A DNA stretch of 64,000 nt from Mesorhizobium shangrilense (GCF_040537815.1 NZ_JBEWSZ010000003.1:283654-347653), one strand, 5' to 3'; positions 1 through 9,266 are shown, counted from the first letter of the stretch. Numbers and translations: made by a program. Notes: generated from the letters alone by a model not told the origin.

Positions 1-714
1 GCGTTCATCTCGAATTTGCATTGGGCGCGCTGTTTCGGGGGCGCCGCAGGATGCGGGAACGCCTTTGCGTTCGCGCCATTCTGGTCGGTCGCTGCGGAGG
101 TGCAATTCTATCTGCTGGCTCCGCTCCTGGTGTTCCTGCTACCGCGGCCCGCGCTTGTCGCGCTGGCCGGGCTCGTCCTCGTGGTCGGGGCGTTCACGCT
201 CCGGCCATGGGGCGGGACGCTTTGGACGTTCCGCATCGATGCAATCGCGGTCGGGCTGGCGATCGGAGCAATCATGGGGACGAGCTCATGGCCGCGTCTG
301 GCGGAACACCTGCGGGCGATCGGCAACATGGAAGCGGCGTTCTGGATGTCGGTCGCGGCCTTCATGTTGGCGATCTTGCCGCCGGCGACGCATGGCGTGG
401 CGACTGCCATGCTGGCGTTGATGTGCGGGTGGATCGTGGCAAGGGCGACCCTGCGAGCCGGTTCCGTGACCTGGCCAGGGCGGATGCTGCACCGACTAGG
501 AGGTATCTCATATGCCCTCTACCTGATCCATCTGCCGGTGCTGGCGCTGTACAACTGCTCGCTTGGCCAATTCCTGGGTGCCCCGGCGACCGCAACGCTC
601 TCGATCGCGACGGCGATCGGGATGTCTCATGTGCTGACGGCGGTCATGGGAGATCCGCTCCACCAGCTCGGTCGCCAATGGTCAAATCGAACAGTACGGG
701 AGGTGTCGCCGTGA
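1..714 (+). CDS. Acyltransferase-3 family membrane protein, C-terminal part (cut by window start)
   Basis: The reading frame is open from base 1, so the N-terminus lies outside the window. What is visible (about 237 codons) carries the motif FWSVAAEVQFYL, a good match to the WSLxxExQFYL signature of the OafA/NodX-type acyltransferase-3 family. It is followed by several hydrophobic membrane segments (e.g. LLVFLLPRPALVALAGLV) and a C-terminal segment ending GISYALYLIHLPVLALY, also typical of the family. Such integral membrane enzymes transfer acyl groups (often acetyl) to surface carbohydrates; the substrate here cannot be told. The stop codon overlaps the GTG start of the next small ORF, suggesting translational coupling. 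Confidence 0.8.
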   Translation, partial: AFISNLHWARCFGGAAGCGNAFAFAPFWSVAAEVQFYLLAPLLVFLLPRPALVALAGLVLVVGAFTLRPWGGTLWTFRIDAIAVGLAIGAIMGTSSWPRLAEHLRAIGNMEAAFWMSVAAFMLAILPPATHGVATAMLALMCGWIVARATLRAGSVTWPGRMLHRLGGISYALYLIHLPVLALYNCSLGQFLGAPATATLSIATAIGMSHVLTAVMGDPLHQLGRQWSNRTVREVSP

Positions 715-980
715 CGGAAGAAAATCGTCAATGGTCGCTTGGTGGTGTAGATGTCGATCAGATTCCGCGAGGGGTGAGAGCGCTGGCGGAGCAGCTATTG
801 ACGGAGAACGACGGCAATGCCTTGGCAGCGCTCGTCGGGGCATGCTGCGTCATTGGAGCCATGCGCCCGGCGATATCGAGGGGCATGGTACGCAATGCAT
901 CCTCGTCAGGGGTCGATATAGCGCAAGTGCTGGATGTGTTCGTGCGAAGCGAGCACCAGCCAGAAGAGCAGGACCGGTAA
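711..980 (+). CDS. Small hypothetical protein coupled to the acyltransferase gene
   Basis: An 89-residue ORF starting at GTG 711, whose first bases overlap the stop of the upstream acyltransferase (GTGA overlap). It has no recognisable domain. The middle contains a mildly hydrophobic stretch (ALAALVGACCVIGAM), and the C-terminus is acidic and polar. The overlap arrangement is the main argument that it is real. The frame is open further upstream, but there it only shadows the acyltransferase. Confidence 0.45.
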   Translation: MTEENRQWSLGGVDVDQIPRGVRALAEQLLTENDGNALAALVGACCVIGAMRPAISRGMVRNASSSGVDIAQVLDVFVRSEHQPEEQDR

Positions 981-1188
981 TGGTGAATTGCGTGTAGCTG
1001 CTAGAATTTATCCGCGACCGCCTGGGAAAAAATAGGCTCGGCGAGAGCATCGCCGAGCGGTCATCGGCCGATAGCGAGAGAGACGTGGTAGTAAATCGGC
1101 AAGCTGCGTGACGACACATCCGTAGCGTCGCAGAAGCCAGTAGCGAAAGCTTTGGTTTTGCTCGACCATTGGAGTGTGACGGCGCCGC

Positions 1189-1797
1189 TTAATAGCGGTC
1201 GCCGAACCAACCCTTGCTCTTTGGGGGCGAGGGTTCCTGATAAGCCCACGGTACGGACTTGTAGGACGGTCTTGGATCTTGGACGCGCCAAGCCTTCTGC
1301 CAGTAGTAGAAATTGAGGGGTACTCGGGCCAGCACGCGGCCATCGTCCGACAGGAGGTCGCAAGCGCAGGCGACGACGGGGCCGTTGTAATATTGCACGC
1401 GGCCGGAATAGCCGTTGAGCGCTCCTGGCCGGCAGGCAAAGACGCGGACGCCTGCAGCAATCATGTCCGGGGCTTCTGCAGGGACGGAGATCATCTTTAT
1501 GCCTTCCTTCGTGAGCGATCGCAAAGGCACGGAGCTCCAACGCGAACGGCGCAAAGCGTTGTTCGCCTGGGCTTCTGTTGGGTAGCCGGTGAGCCGGGTC
1601 ACGATCGGCGGGAAGCGGCCCCAGTCGGGGGCATATTCCTGCCTGCTGCGGCTGACCCAACCCGGCTTCCAATAGGGGTCTGTGACCGCAACGGGGCTGG
1701 CGAAGGCAGAATGTGAAGCATCCGGCGAAAGCCCGGCGCAGCCGGCGAGCAACGCCGCGGATGCGACGACGGGAAGGATATGGCGAAAGGGACGCAT
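1189..1797 (-). CDS. Putative outer-membrane lipoprotein
   Basis: A 202-residue protein starting at the ATG at 1797 (MRPFRHILP...). It has a lipoprotein signal peptide with a clear lipobox, LLAGC, so Cys at about position 20 would be acylated after cleavage. The mature part is rich in aromatic residues and ends in GWFGDRY. No domain was recognised. It lies just downstream of a secreted nuclease-like gene on the same strand (gap 14 bases, or overlapping if the alternative ATG at 1815 is used), and together with the ssb-like gene they look like a three-gene operon. Small lipoprotein/nuclease/SSB sets are common in conjugative elements; a role in DNA transfer is inference. Confidence 0.65.
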   Translation of the reverse strand: MRPFRHILPVVASAALLAGCAGLSPDASHSAFASPVAVTDPYWKPGWVSRSRQEYAPDWGRFPPIVTRLTGYPTEAQANNALRRSRWSSVPLRSLTKEGIKMISVPAEAPDMIAAGVRVFACRPGALNGYSGRVQYYNGPVVACACDLLSDDGRVLARVPLNFYYWQKAWRVQDPRPSYKSVPWAYQEPSPPKSKGWFGDRY

Positions 1798-1811
1798 GTC
1801 GTGCTCCGGGG

Positions 1812-2396
1812 TCATGGATTTGGCGAGGATTTCCGGTACAGCCAAGGCATCTGGAAGGCGCTGGCCCAAATACCGCGATAGGATTTGCGAGCCTCACGCT
1901 CGAGCTGGGCGTAGATTGGGATGCGACGATCGGGATCGTCGGGGAGGGTGATGGCTATACCGGCTTTCAGCATTTCGCCTGCGACGTCGGCCATTTCGCC
2001 GGTTGCACAACGCGCGACGATGACAGCCTCGTCTTTCCGGACCGGCAAGCAGACAACCCATTTATTCAAGGTGGCGTTCACGAGCCATGCCACGGCGACA
2101 ACGCCACATGGCCATGTTTGCTTTCCAAGCCTCGCGGTCTGGCTTAGGTCGCAGGCGTCAACATAGAGCCGGTACTTTTGTTTGGTTTCGACATCCTGGA
2201 ACGTCGTGGGGGAGAGGACCACGACGCGCATCGGATTGCTCGCTGCGCGGTCGCCCGGGGTATAGACATCGGGCGCCGTGGGGGTGTCCAACGTGGGGAT
2301 CTGCGCTGGCGCGACTGGCGGCATTGTCAGGGCGAGGCCGCAAGATGTCGCCGCGATCGCAAGCGCAACGCCAATGGTTTTACGCGCCGGCTTCAC
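1812..2396 (-). CDS. Secreted thermonuclease-like (SNase-family) protein
   Basis: A 194-residue protein with an N-terminal signal peptide (MKPARKTIGVALAIAATSCG, Ala-rich, followed by VAPAQ). The mature part resembles staphylococcal-nuclease-like proteins found on rhizobial mobile elements: VDACDLSQTARLG, then WPCGVVAVAWL, then GIAITLP and a C-terminal AREARK-type helix leading into YRGIWASAFQMPWLYR. The family cleaves nucleic acid at a Ca-dependent site, but the usual catalytic Arg/Glu pattern is not obvious here, so activity is uncertain. Its start overlaps the stop of the upstream ssb-like gene by 4 bases, so the two are coupled. Confidence 0.7.
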   Translation of the reverse strand: MKPARKTIGVALAIAATSCGLALTMPPVAPAQIPTLDTPTAPDVYTPGDRAASNPMRVVVLSPTTFQDVETKQKYRLYVDACDLSQTARLGKQTWPCGVVAVAWLVNATLNKWVVCLPVRKDEAVIVARCATGEMADVAGEMLKAGIAITLPDDPDRRIPIYAQLEREARKSYRGIWASAFQMPWLYRKSSPNP

Positions 2397-2728
2397 TGAT
2401 CAGGTCTCGGGCTGGCGGGAGCGAACAGATCGATGTCTTCGGCGATCACGTCCGTGGTGGAGTGGATGACGCCGTCCTTCTGATGCATGCTTTCCGACAC
2501 GCGCGCCTGGACGAGCACCTTGTCGCCTTGGTGAATCTGGCGCGGCACGAATTCGGCCACCTTTCCCTCGAAGAAGGTGACCGTCACCCAATCGGCGACT
2601 GATTTTCTTTGACCCTCGTCGTCAAGCCATGACTGGTTGGTGGCGACACTGAGCTTGACTGCCTTGCCGACCTGGCACGGTTCCCGACCGACATTTCCAG
2701 GAAGCAAAAGCTGACTGCTGGTTCCCAT
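2393..2728 (-). CDS. Single-stranded DNA-binding protein (SSB-like, short)
   Basis: A 111-residue OB-fold protein. The segment AVKLSVATNQSW...VADWVTVTFF followed by GDKVLVQARV and a late DVIAEDIDLFAP matches the SSB core (strand, basic loop, WxxVxxF, KGxxVxVxG, VxAxxIxxL). It lacks the long acidic tail ending in DDDIPF, so it looks like an accessory SSB encoded by a mobile element, not the chromosomal replication SSB. It is first in a three-gene reverse-strand group with the nuclease-like and lipoprotein genes. A role in protecting transferred single strands is plausible but inferred. Confidence 0.75.
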   Translation of the reverse strand: MGTSSQLLLPGNVGREPCQVGKAVKLSVATNQSWLDDEGQRKSVADWVTVTFFEGKVAEFVPRQIHQGDKVLVQARVSESMHQKDGVIHSTTDVIAEDIDLFAPASPRPDQ

Positions 2729-3220
2729 GACGAACTTCTCTCCAGATTCATTGGATCAATAAACTATCTCACAAATCGCTGTGCAAGAGAATGTCGTCTC
2801 CCTGCTCGTTTCCAAACGGGGGCAGGGCGAAGCGCGTGTGACGATGACGGATTTGCTGGCCACGCGCTGCGCGGCAGGAAGTTCGCGGCGCGTTTGATTC
2901 CGACGTCTTTAATCAGGTGATTTTCGACAGCGTGAATGCGGCCAGCGAAGTCGAAGCTACGGACTTGAACGCTGACGTTGATCTGATGCGCTGACTAGGC
3001 CGGCTAGCGTCGGCGGCAGAGATGGAGACAAGGTTGACCGGCATCCTGTCCCGCCTTTTTGGTGACATCTCAGGCGAAAAACGCAACAGATGAGACCGCA
3101 GTTTACCGAGAAAATCCACAACTTCATAAAGGGCGGTTTGAGCGAAAAAAGCAACAGCCGAAAAACCGCCTGCAAGTTCCATAAGCTATCTTATGCAACT
3201 TTAAGCTGTAGCAGGGTGCG
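2729..3220. other. Intergenic stretch with no confident gene
   Basis: No ORF here looks like a complete gene. A forward frame ending with a stop near 2994 reads FDSDVFNQVIFDSVNAAS and then an acidic tail; it looks coding in composition and could be the end of a lost gene, but it was not recognised. Around 3076-3180 two similar A-rich segments (GAAAAACGCAACAG and GAAAAAAGCAACAG) sit about 70 bases apart. Confidence 0.4.
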
Positions 3221-4330
3221 TTCTATCTTGAAGTGCGACTGCGCAGCGATACCAATGGCTTATCGCATGCAAGGATCCGCACATGAAACGCACCTACACT
3301 CCAGATCGATTTGGATGAACGCCGCAAGATCGAGCGCTGGCGCCAGGCTGGTGTCAGTGTCGATGCGATTGCTGAGAAGCTTGGCCGCCATCGCTCGACG
3401 ATTTTCCGAGAGATTGAGCGGAACAAGTTCGAGGATCGGGAGATGCCCGATCTCAGCGGCTATTTCTGTGTGGCGGCCAACCATCGGGCCAAAGGACGTC
3501 GCGGCCGTTATCGTAAGCTGGTTCGGCATCCGAAGCTTTGCGCATCGATCATCGAGCGCATCAAGCATGGCTGGTCGCCCGAGCAGATCGCCGGTCGATT
3601 GGCTTATGAACGCAGCAGCGTCCGCGTCTGCCACGAGACGATCTATCGCTTTGCCTATTCGGCCGACGGTCAGGAGATAAAGCTGTGGCGCTATCTTCCG
3701 GAGAGCCGCGCCCGACGCCGGCCGAGGCACGCCAGACGGCGTCATGGCCGTCGATTCAGCGCAGAACTAAGCATTTTGCACCGTCCGGACATCGTTCGGG
3801 ACAGAAAACAGCTCGGACACTGGGAGTGCGACCTGATCCAGTTCCGCAAGAGATTCGGCAAGGCGAACGTTACTTCGCTCGTTGAACGGGTGAGCCGCTT
3901 CACGGTCTTCCTGCGCAATAACGACCGGCAGTCGCGCGCCATCATGGACGGCTTGATCGATGTGCTTGGTCCCCTTCCCCTTTCCGCACGTCGATCGATC
4001 ACCTTCGACCGCGGCACAGAATTCACAGACTGGCCCTACCTTCAGGCCGGTCTCGGCGTTCAGATATGGTTCTGCGATCCGCAGGCGCCGTGGCAGAAAG
4101 GCACGGTGGAAAACACCAACCGCCGCGCTCGCAAATGGCTTCCGCGAGACACCGATCCACTATCGATCGAGCATCGAGACCTTCACCAGGTGTGCGCCCA
4201 TCTCAACTCGACGCCCCGCAAATGCCTCGACTTCCGAACACCGGCCGAAGTCTTCCGTCAGAAGATACTGTCGGCCAATCGGTGAACGCGCTAACCTGCC
4301 GCACTGCCGGGTCGCACTTCAGCTGGAACT
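3221..4330 (+). mobile_element. IS30-family insertion sequence
   Basis: The IS30-type transposase is flanked by imperfect inverted repeats. The left end holds TGAAGTGCGAC at 3229-3239; its exact reverse complement is at 4311-4321. The match extends further inward (GCAG a few bases on, in both ends). The outer ends are given approximately, as no target duplication could be fixed by eye. The element is about 1.1 kb, normal for IS30 relatives. Confidence 0.65.
3283..4285 (+). pseudogene. IS30-family transposase, frameshifted near its start
   Basis: The long frame (from TTG 3311) encodes about 324 residues. It has an N-terminal helix-turn-helix (VDAIAEKLGRHRSTIFREI), the IS30 signature (HGWSPEQIAGRL, HETIYRF) and a DDE catalytic core: D in HWECDLI, D in ITFDRGTEF, E in KGTVENTNRR. 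The family N-terminus normally reads MKRTYTQIDLDERRK. Here ATG 3283 gives MKRTYT, but one extra C at about 3300-3301 throws QIDLDERRK into another frame. The transposase is therefore probably inactive, unless translation starts at TTG 3311 or slips at this point. The catalytic residues are otherwise intact. Confidence 0.85.
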
Positions 4331-4436
4331 CACAATGCGACACTTCCCGCTTCCGAGGCTGGTCAACATGAAGCTGGAAAGGAAGGCTGGCGACTTCAAA
4401 TGCCTGGCGTGAGACCGGGTGCATTGCGGAGCCATC

Positions 4437-4990
4437 ATGCCTTCGGTCACCTTGTCGCAAAAAGAGCTGTTCGTGACCGACGGCGGAGCGTCGTCCAGGC
4501 GGCGGAGCTGCTGCACCTCAGTCGAAGTCAGGTTCATCGGCTGTTGCAGGCCTATGACCAGGACGGCCCCGGCGACCTGGCCTCGATGAAGCGCGGCCGG
4601 CCGAGCAATCGAGGCCATGATGATGACTTCCGCAACACCGCGCTGGATCTGGTGCGCGATCGCTACCGGAACTTCGGCCCGACACTTGCGCGCGAGAAGC
4701 TGCTTGAATGGCCCAGATTGCCGGTCAGCACCGAGACGCTGCGCAAATGGATGACGGAAGCTGGCATTTGGACATCGCGCCGGGAGCGCAAGAGGCGCGA
4801 CTGCCTCGGCGAGTTGGTTCAGATCGCCGGCTCGCACCATTGGTGGTTCGAGAACCGCGGCCCCAAATGCGCCCTGCTCGTTTACATCGACGACGCGACG
4901 GGCAAGCTACTGCATCTTCGGTTTGCCGCGTCGGAGAACACGTTCGACTACCTGATCGCCTTCGTCGGCGACTGTCGGGCCAGAGTCCCT
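4437..4990 (+). pseudogene. ISNCY-type transposase remnant (frameshifted and truncated)
   Basis: The start MPSVTLSQKEL at 4437 is the usual N-terminus of this transposase group, but the frame breaks near 4480. The rest continues in another frame as VQAAELLHLSRSQVHRLLQAY, then GRPSNRG, RYRNFGPTLAREKL and VSTETLRKWM. After that comes QIAGSHHWWFENRGPKCALLVYIDDATG, the beginning of the catalytic domain with its first Asp. The similarity stops at about 4975, before the remaining catalytic residues, so this is a dead fragment. It follows the IS30 element directly. Confidence 0.75.
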
Positions 4991-5059
4991 CCACGGGATA
5001 ATCGAATCCGCCGCAAACTGCGGCATCCGCCTGAACATCAGCGGCACATCGCATTACTG

Positions 5060-5143
5060 GTGTCCGGCTCCGGCAACGTAGGTATCGGTATCAATCCTAC
5101 CACTAACCTCGAAGTCTCCGGTATGATCGCCCGGGCGCATTAG
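5060..5143 (+). pseudogene. Scrap of a phage tail-fibre/S74-type repeat protein
   Basis: The last 27 codons of the frame carried over from the transposase remnant read SGSGNVGIGINPTTNLEVSG. This closely matches the GNVGIGTxxPxxKLxVSG motif that precedes chaperone (peptidase S74) domains in phage tail fibres and related adhesins. Nothing else of such a gene is present. It is most likely a recombination scrap. Confidence 0.5.
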
Positions 5144-5216
5144 GCTGCCAATTTCTTTATCCGTTCGCTTCCGCGGCGTACCGAGGCAGCTTGCAGCGTC
5201 GTCGAACAGCCGACAC

Positions 5217-5978
5217 TCAGTGCAGGCCGAACTCGCGCAACAGTTCCTCGCGATAGCGCACGAAGCGGCTTTCGCTGCGTTCGCGGGGGCGTGGCAGGTC
5301 GACGGTGATCAGCCGTGCCGCGCCGCCTCTGTCCTTGGGCAGGATCAGCACCCGGTCGGCGAGATAGATCGCCTCCTCCAAGTCGTGGGTGACCATGACC
5401 ATGGTGACGTTCTCCTCGCTCCAGATGCGCGCCAGTTCTTCCTGCATCGAGATCTTGGTCATGGCGTCGAGGGCGCCGAGTGGTTCGTCCAGCAGCAGGA
5501 TCTCGGGCTGAACGGTCAGCGCCCTGGCGATGCCGACGCGCTGCGCCATGCCGCCCGAAAGCTGCCGCGGATAGGCATCGCTGAACTCGGCAAGGCCAAC
5601 CAGCGCGATGTAGAAGCGCGCCCTCACCTCGGCCTCCGACCTGGGCACGCCGCGAACTTCGAGACCGAAGGCGACATTGCCGAGCACGGTGAGCCAAGGC
5701 AGCAGCCGCGGCTCCTGGAAGATCACCGCCCGTTCCTCCCCGACGCCGTCAACCTGCTTGCCGTCGATCGCGACTGCACCGCCGTCGGCGGCCTCCAGCC
5801 CGGCAAGGATGCGCAGCAGCGTCGTCTTGCCGGACCCGCTGGCGCCGACGATGACCAGGCATTCGCCGGAGCGGATGTCGAGGTTGAGCGAGCGCAGCAC
5901 GGCAAGCTGGCGCCCGCCGAGTGCGAAGGATTTCGACAGGTCGCGTATCCTGACCTCGCCGCCGCGTGCGGTAGCCAT
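5217..5978 (-). CDS. ABC transporter ATP-binding protein, sulfonate/taurine/nitrate type
   Basis: A 253-residue ATPase with Walker A GASGSGKTT, Q-loop FQEPRLLPW, signature LSGGMAQR, Walker B ILLLDEPLGALD and switch His in MVTHDLEEA. The signature and QEPRLLPW loop are those of the SsuB/TauB/NrtD group, which energises uptake of sulfonates, taurine, nitrate or pyrimidine precursors. It is last in a reverse-strand operon with a binding protein, a permease, an LLM monooxygenase and an FMN reductase. The oxidoreductases argue for an organosulfur (sulfonate or sulfone) scavenging role. Length is normal for the family. Confidence 0.9.
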   Translation of the reverse strand: MATARGGEVRIRDLSKSFALGGRQLAVLRSLNLDIRSGECLVIVGASGSGKTTLLRILAGLEAADGGAVAIDGKQVDGVGEERAVIFQEPRLLPWLTVLGNVAFGLEVRGVPRSEAEVRARFYIALVGLAEFSDAYPRQLSGGMAQRVGIARALTVQPEILLLDEPLGALDAMTKISMQEELARIWSEENVTMVMVTHDLEEAIYLADRVLILPKDRGGAARLITVDLPRPRERSESRFVRYREELLREFGLH

Positions 5979-5992
5979 GCGCGCGATCCTCC

Positions 5993-7006
5993 TCAGTTGA
6001 TCTTGGTTTCGCCTGGACGGTAGAGGATGTCGGCCGCCTTGAGCTTGCGTTTCGGCAAACGGCCGTCACGCTCGAGAATGCTCACCCAAAAGTCGACGTC
6101 GTGGTCGGTCGCCACCGCCTTCTCGCGCAGGCCGAAGCCGGTCCAGTAACGCGCCAGATCGCCATTCTCGCCGCGTTTGTTCAGGACGTCGGCGACCACC
6201 TTGCGCGCCTCGTCCGGATTCTGCCGCGACCAGTCGGCGGCACGCGCCGATTGCTCGACGAAGTTGCGGGCAGCGTCGGGATTGGCGGCGATGAAGTCCC
6301 GCCGCAACACGACGAAACCGCCGGCGATTTCGCCGAGCACATCGGTGTCGTTGAACACGCCGCGAACCCCGCCATTGCTGACCAAGGCGCCAGCGAAGGT
6401 CGCCTGCCAGTAGCCGAGCCCCGCGACGTCGACCTGGCGCGAGCGCAAGGTCTGTTCGAGCTGCGGCCCCGGCACCACGACGAGCTTGGCGGCATCCGGC
6501 GGCAGGCCGACGCTGTGCAGTGCTTCGCGCACCGTATAGTCGAGATGGGCGCCGAGCGTGTTGACCGAGATGGTCTTGCCGGCAATGTCGGCGATCGATT
6601 TGATCGGGCTGTCTTCCAGCACGTAGAAGACGCTTTTCACGTCCTTGTTGATGCCGTTGCTCGGGTAGGCCGCGACGAAGTCGTTGCCGCCTGCGATCGA
6701 GTTGATCACGGCTGGCGTAGCCGCCGAACCCAAATCGACGCTGCCGGAGGCCAGCGCGAACAGCGATTCCGGACCGCCGCCGGCATAGCCGACATTTTCG
6801 AGCTCGATGCCGAGGCCCTCGAAATAGCCGAGCGCGTCGGCGAGCTCATGCGGGGAGATGCCGCCGCGGCCGGCGAGATAGCGAATTTTGACGGAAGCAG
6901 CCTGCGACCGCGCGATGGCAGGCAGGCCGGCGGCGATAATGCCGGCGGCGATGGGAGCACGCAAAAGAAGCGAACGGCGAGTGATGGTCATGATCCGGGC
7001 TTTCAC
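5993..7006 (-). CDS. ABC transporter periplasmic binding protein, aliphatic sulfonate type
   Basis: A 337-residue protein with an N-terminal export signal (MTITRRSLLLRAPIAAG, twin-Arg-like, cleaved after AIARS). It has an SsuA/NMT1-type fold: KIRYLAGRGGISPHELADA, ESLFALASGSVDLGSAATP, and the domain-closing segment DIAGKTISVNTLGAHLDY. The protein would bind the organosulfur substrate and deliver it to the permease next door. ATG 6991 (MTITRR) is an alternative start and fits the signal peptide better. The ATPase gene follows 14 bases downstream. Confidence 0.85.
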   Translation of the reverse strand: MKARIMTITRRSLLLRAPIAAGIIAAGLPAIARSQAASVKIRYLAGRGGISPHELADALGYFEGLGIELENVGYAGGGPESLFALASGSVDLGSAATPAVINSIAGGNDFVAAYPSNGINKDVKSVFYVLEDSPIKSIADIAGKTISVNTLGAHLDYTVREALHSVGLPPDAAKLVVVPGPQLEQTLRSRQVDVAGLGYWQATFAGALVSNGGVRGVFNDTDVLGEIAGGFVVLRRDFIAANPDAARNFVEQSARAADWSRQNPDEARKVVADVLNKRGENGDLARYWTGFGLREKAVATDHDVDFWVSILERDGRLPKRKLKAADILYRPGETKIN

Positions 7007-7030
7007 GGTTCGAGAAGGGGAGACGGCGTC

Positions 7031-7882
7031 TCAGACGGAAGTGTTCCAGCGGCAGAGCCGCCGCTGCATGGCAACCAGCACCTGGTTGGCGATCAGTCCG
7101 AGCGCAGCCAGGATGACGATCGCCGCGAACATCAGCGGGATCTGGAAATTGTACTGGGCATTCATCACCTGGAAGCCGATACCCTTGTTGGCCCCGATCA
7201 TTTCCGAGGCGATCAGGAGCAGCAGCGCGGTGGTCGCGCCCAGCCTCAGGCCAACGAAGATCGAAGGCACGGCTCCCGGCAACACGACGCGGCGGAATAC
7301 CGTTAGCCGCCGGGCGCCATAGACCCGCGCCATTTCGAGCAGCTTCGGATCGACCTCCTTGACCCCGCTGATCGTGTTGAGCAGCAGCGGAAACAGCGTC
7401 GCCCAGAAGATGACGAATACCTTGGAGGCTTCCCCCAGCCCCAGAAGCAGGATGAAGACGGGGTAGAGCGCAAGCGCCGAGGTCTGGCGGAAAAGCTGCA
7501 CGATCGGATCGAGCGCGGTTTCGACGGCGCGGACCTGGCCCATGACCAGACCGAGCGGGACGGCGACAACAACCGCCGCGGCGAAGGCGAAGCCGGCGCG
7601 CTGCAGGCTGATGGCGATGTCGCCGAGCAGGCCCCCGCCGGCGAGGCCCTTCCAGAGTGCCACGACGATCGCGTCGATCGGCGGCAGTACCGCCGCGTTG
7701 ACCCAGCCGCTGCTCGCCGCCTCCTGCCAGAGCGCCAGGAAGCCCAGAAGCACGCCATAGCGCGACAGGATCCGCGCCGAGGTCCGGCCGGCCAGCCGCA
7801 AGGCCTCCTTGCCGAAGCCGTTGCCGCTTTCATGCCTGCCGATACCGATCGACCGTTCGATGTGCTGCAAAGTCATCGTCAT
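7031..7882 (-). CDS. ABC transporter permease, sulfonate/nitrate type
   Basis: The start is placed at ATG 7882 (MTMTLQHIERS) because the longer upstream frame is only a shadow of the monooxygenase gene. The protein is about 283 residues with six hydrophobic segments and the cytoplasmic coupling loop EMARVYGARRLTVFRRVVLPGAVPSI, the EAA motif of binding-protein-dependent permeases. It belongs to the SsuC/TauC group. It lies between the monooxygenase and the binding protein in the same operon, and would form the membrane channel as a homodimer. Confidence 0.88.
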   Translation of the reverse strand: MTMTLQHIERSIGIGRHESGNGFGKEALRLAGRTSARILSRYGVLLGFLALWQEAASSGWVNAAVLPPIDAIVVALWKGLAGGGLLGDIAISLQRAGFAFAAAVVVAVPLGLVMGQVRAVETALDPIVQLFRQTSALALYPVFILLLGLGEASKVFVIFWATLFPLLLNTISGVKEVDPKLLEMARVYGARRLTVFRRVVLPGAVPSIFVGLRLGATTALLLLIASEMIGANKGIGFQVMNAQYNFQIPLMFAAIVILAALGLIANQVLVAMQRRLCRWNTSV

Positions 7883-7901
7883 GCCTTTCGCTTCAAACGG
7901 G

Positions 7902-9266
7902 TCATTCGGCGGCGAGCACGGTCGAGCGCGCAACCGTCCACGGGTTCTCCGGCAGCCTGAGGCCGAGATTCTCGCGCAGCGTCCTGCCCTCATAGGCGGT
8001 GCGGAAAAGGCCACGGCGCTGCAGTTCGGGGATCACCAGGTCGACGAAATCGTCGAGCGCGCCGGGCAGCCATGGCGGCAGGATGTTGAAGCCGTCGGCG
8101 GCTTCGTTTGTGAACCATTCCTCCAGCTGATCGGCGACCTGGACGGCGCTGCCAATCACCGTGTAGTGGCCTCGGGCGGTTGCGACCCATTGATAGAGCT
8201 GGCGGATGGTGAAGTTGTGCTCGTCGGCGATCTGGCGGATCAGCGCCTGGCGGCTCTTCATGCCCTCCGTTTCCCTGCTCGGCGGCAGCGGCCCGTCGAG
8301 CGGATAGCCCCTGATGTCGAGCGTCTGGCCGGCAAGTGCATTGAGCAGCGCCACGCCATCCTCGGGCAGGATCAGGTCGTTCAATTGCTGGTATTTGGCG
8401 CGGGCCTCCTCTTCGGTGCGGCCGACGAACGGCGCTACGCCCGGCATGATCAGCACCTGATCGGGATCGCGGCCGACAGCAGCTACGCGCGCCTTGATGT
8501 CGCGGTAGAATTCCTGCGCGGAGGAAAGATTCTGATGCGCGGTGAAGATGACTTCGGCCGAGGCCGCCGCAAGCCCGCGCCCGTCCTCCGACTGCCCAGC
8601 CTGCACCACCACAGGATGACCCTGCACCGGGCGCGGCACGTTGAGCGGCCCCTTGACGCTGAAGTGCTCGCCCTTGTGGTCGATGTCGTGGAGCTTGTCC
8701 TTGTCGTAGAAGCGGCCCGTCTTCTTGTCGCGGATGAAGGCGTCGTCTTCCCAGCTGTCCCACAGCGCCTTGACCGTCTCGACATGCTCATGCGCCCGCG
8801 CATAGCGCTCGGCGTGGTTGGGTTGGACGTCGCGATTGAAGTTGCGCGCTGTCTCGTCGCCCGCCGAGGTCACGACATTCCAGCCCGCCCGGCCATTCGA
8901 CAAAAGGTCGAGAGAAGCGAATTTACGGGCGAGCGTGTAAGGCTCCTCATAGGTGGTCGAGGCCGTGGCGATGAAGCCGAGATGGCTCGTCAGCGGGGCC
9001 AGCGCCGCAAACAGCGTCACCGGCTCGAAACCGGCGATCTTGCCATTGCCGCCCTCGCGGGCGCCGAGCCCGACCGTCAGATTGTCGGCGAGAAAATAGG
9101 CGTCGAACAGGCCGCGTTCGGCAGTCAGCGCGAGCTGCTTGTGAAACTCGAAATTGGTTGCGCCGTCGGCCGGCGCCTCGGGATGGCGCCAGGCGGCGAC
9201 ATGCTGGCCGCCACCAGGCAGAAAGGCGCCGAGTTTGATCTGTCTGGACTTGCCGGAGCTGGTCAT
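7902..9266 (-). CDS. FMN-dependent monooxygenase, NtaA/SnaA/DszA (LLM) family
   Basis: A 454-residue luciferase-like monooxygenase. Typical segments are KLGAFLPGGGQHVAAWR near the N-terminus, FDAYFLADNL, the group signature RKFASLDLLSNGRAGWNVVTS, NFNRD...ERY, and later GHPVVVQAGQSEDGR and AEVIFTAHQ. These enzymes use reduced FMN and O2 to oxidise organosulfur or nitrogen compounds (e.g. dibenzothiophene sulfone, nitrilotriacetate, dimethylsulfide). The neighbouring FMN reductase supplies FMNH2 and the ABC transporter imports the substrate, so desulfonation or a related scavenging reaction is likely. The exact substrate is unknown. Confidence 0.9.
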   Translation of the reverse strand: MTSSGKSRQIKLGAFLPGGGQHVAAWRHPEAPADGATNFEFHKQLALTAERGLFDAYFLADNLTVGLGAREGGNGKIAGFEPVTLFAALAPLTSHLGFIATASTTYEEPYTLARKFASLDLLSNGRAGWNVVTSAGDETARNFNRDVQPNHAERYARAHEHVETVKALWDSWEDDAFIRDKKTGRFYDKDKLHDIDHKGEHFSVKGPLNVPRPVQGHPVVVQAGQSEDGRGLAAASAEVIFTAHQNLSSAQEFYRDIKARVAAVGRDPDQVLIMPGVAPFVGRTEEEARAKYQQLNDLILPEDGVALLNALAGQTLDIRGYPLDGPLPPSRETEGMKSRQALIRQIADEHNFTIRQLYQWVATARGHYTVIGSAVQVADQLEEWFTNEAADGFNILPPWLPGALDDFVDLVIPELQRRGLFRTAYEGRTLRENLGLRLPENPWTVARSTVLAAE

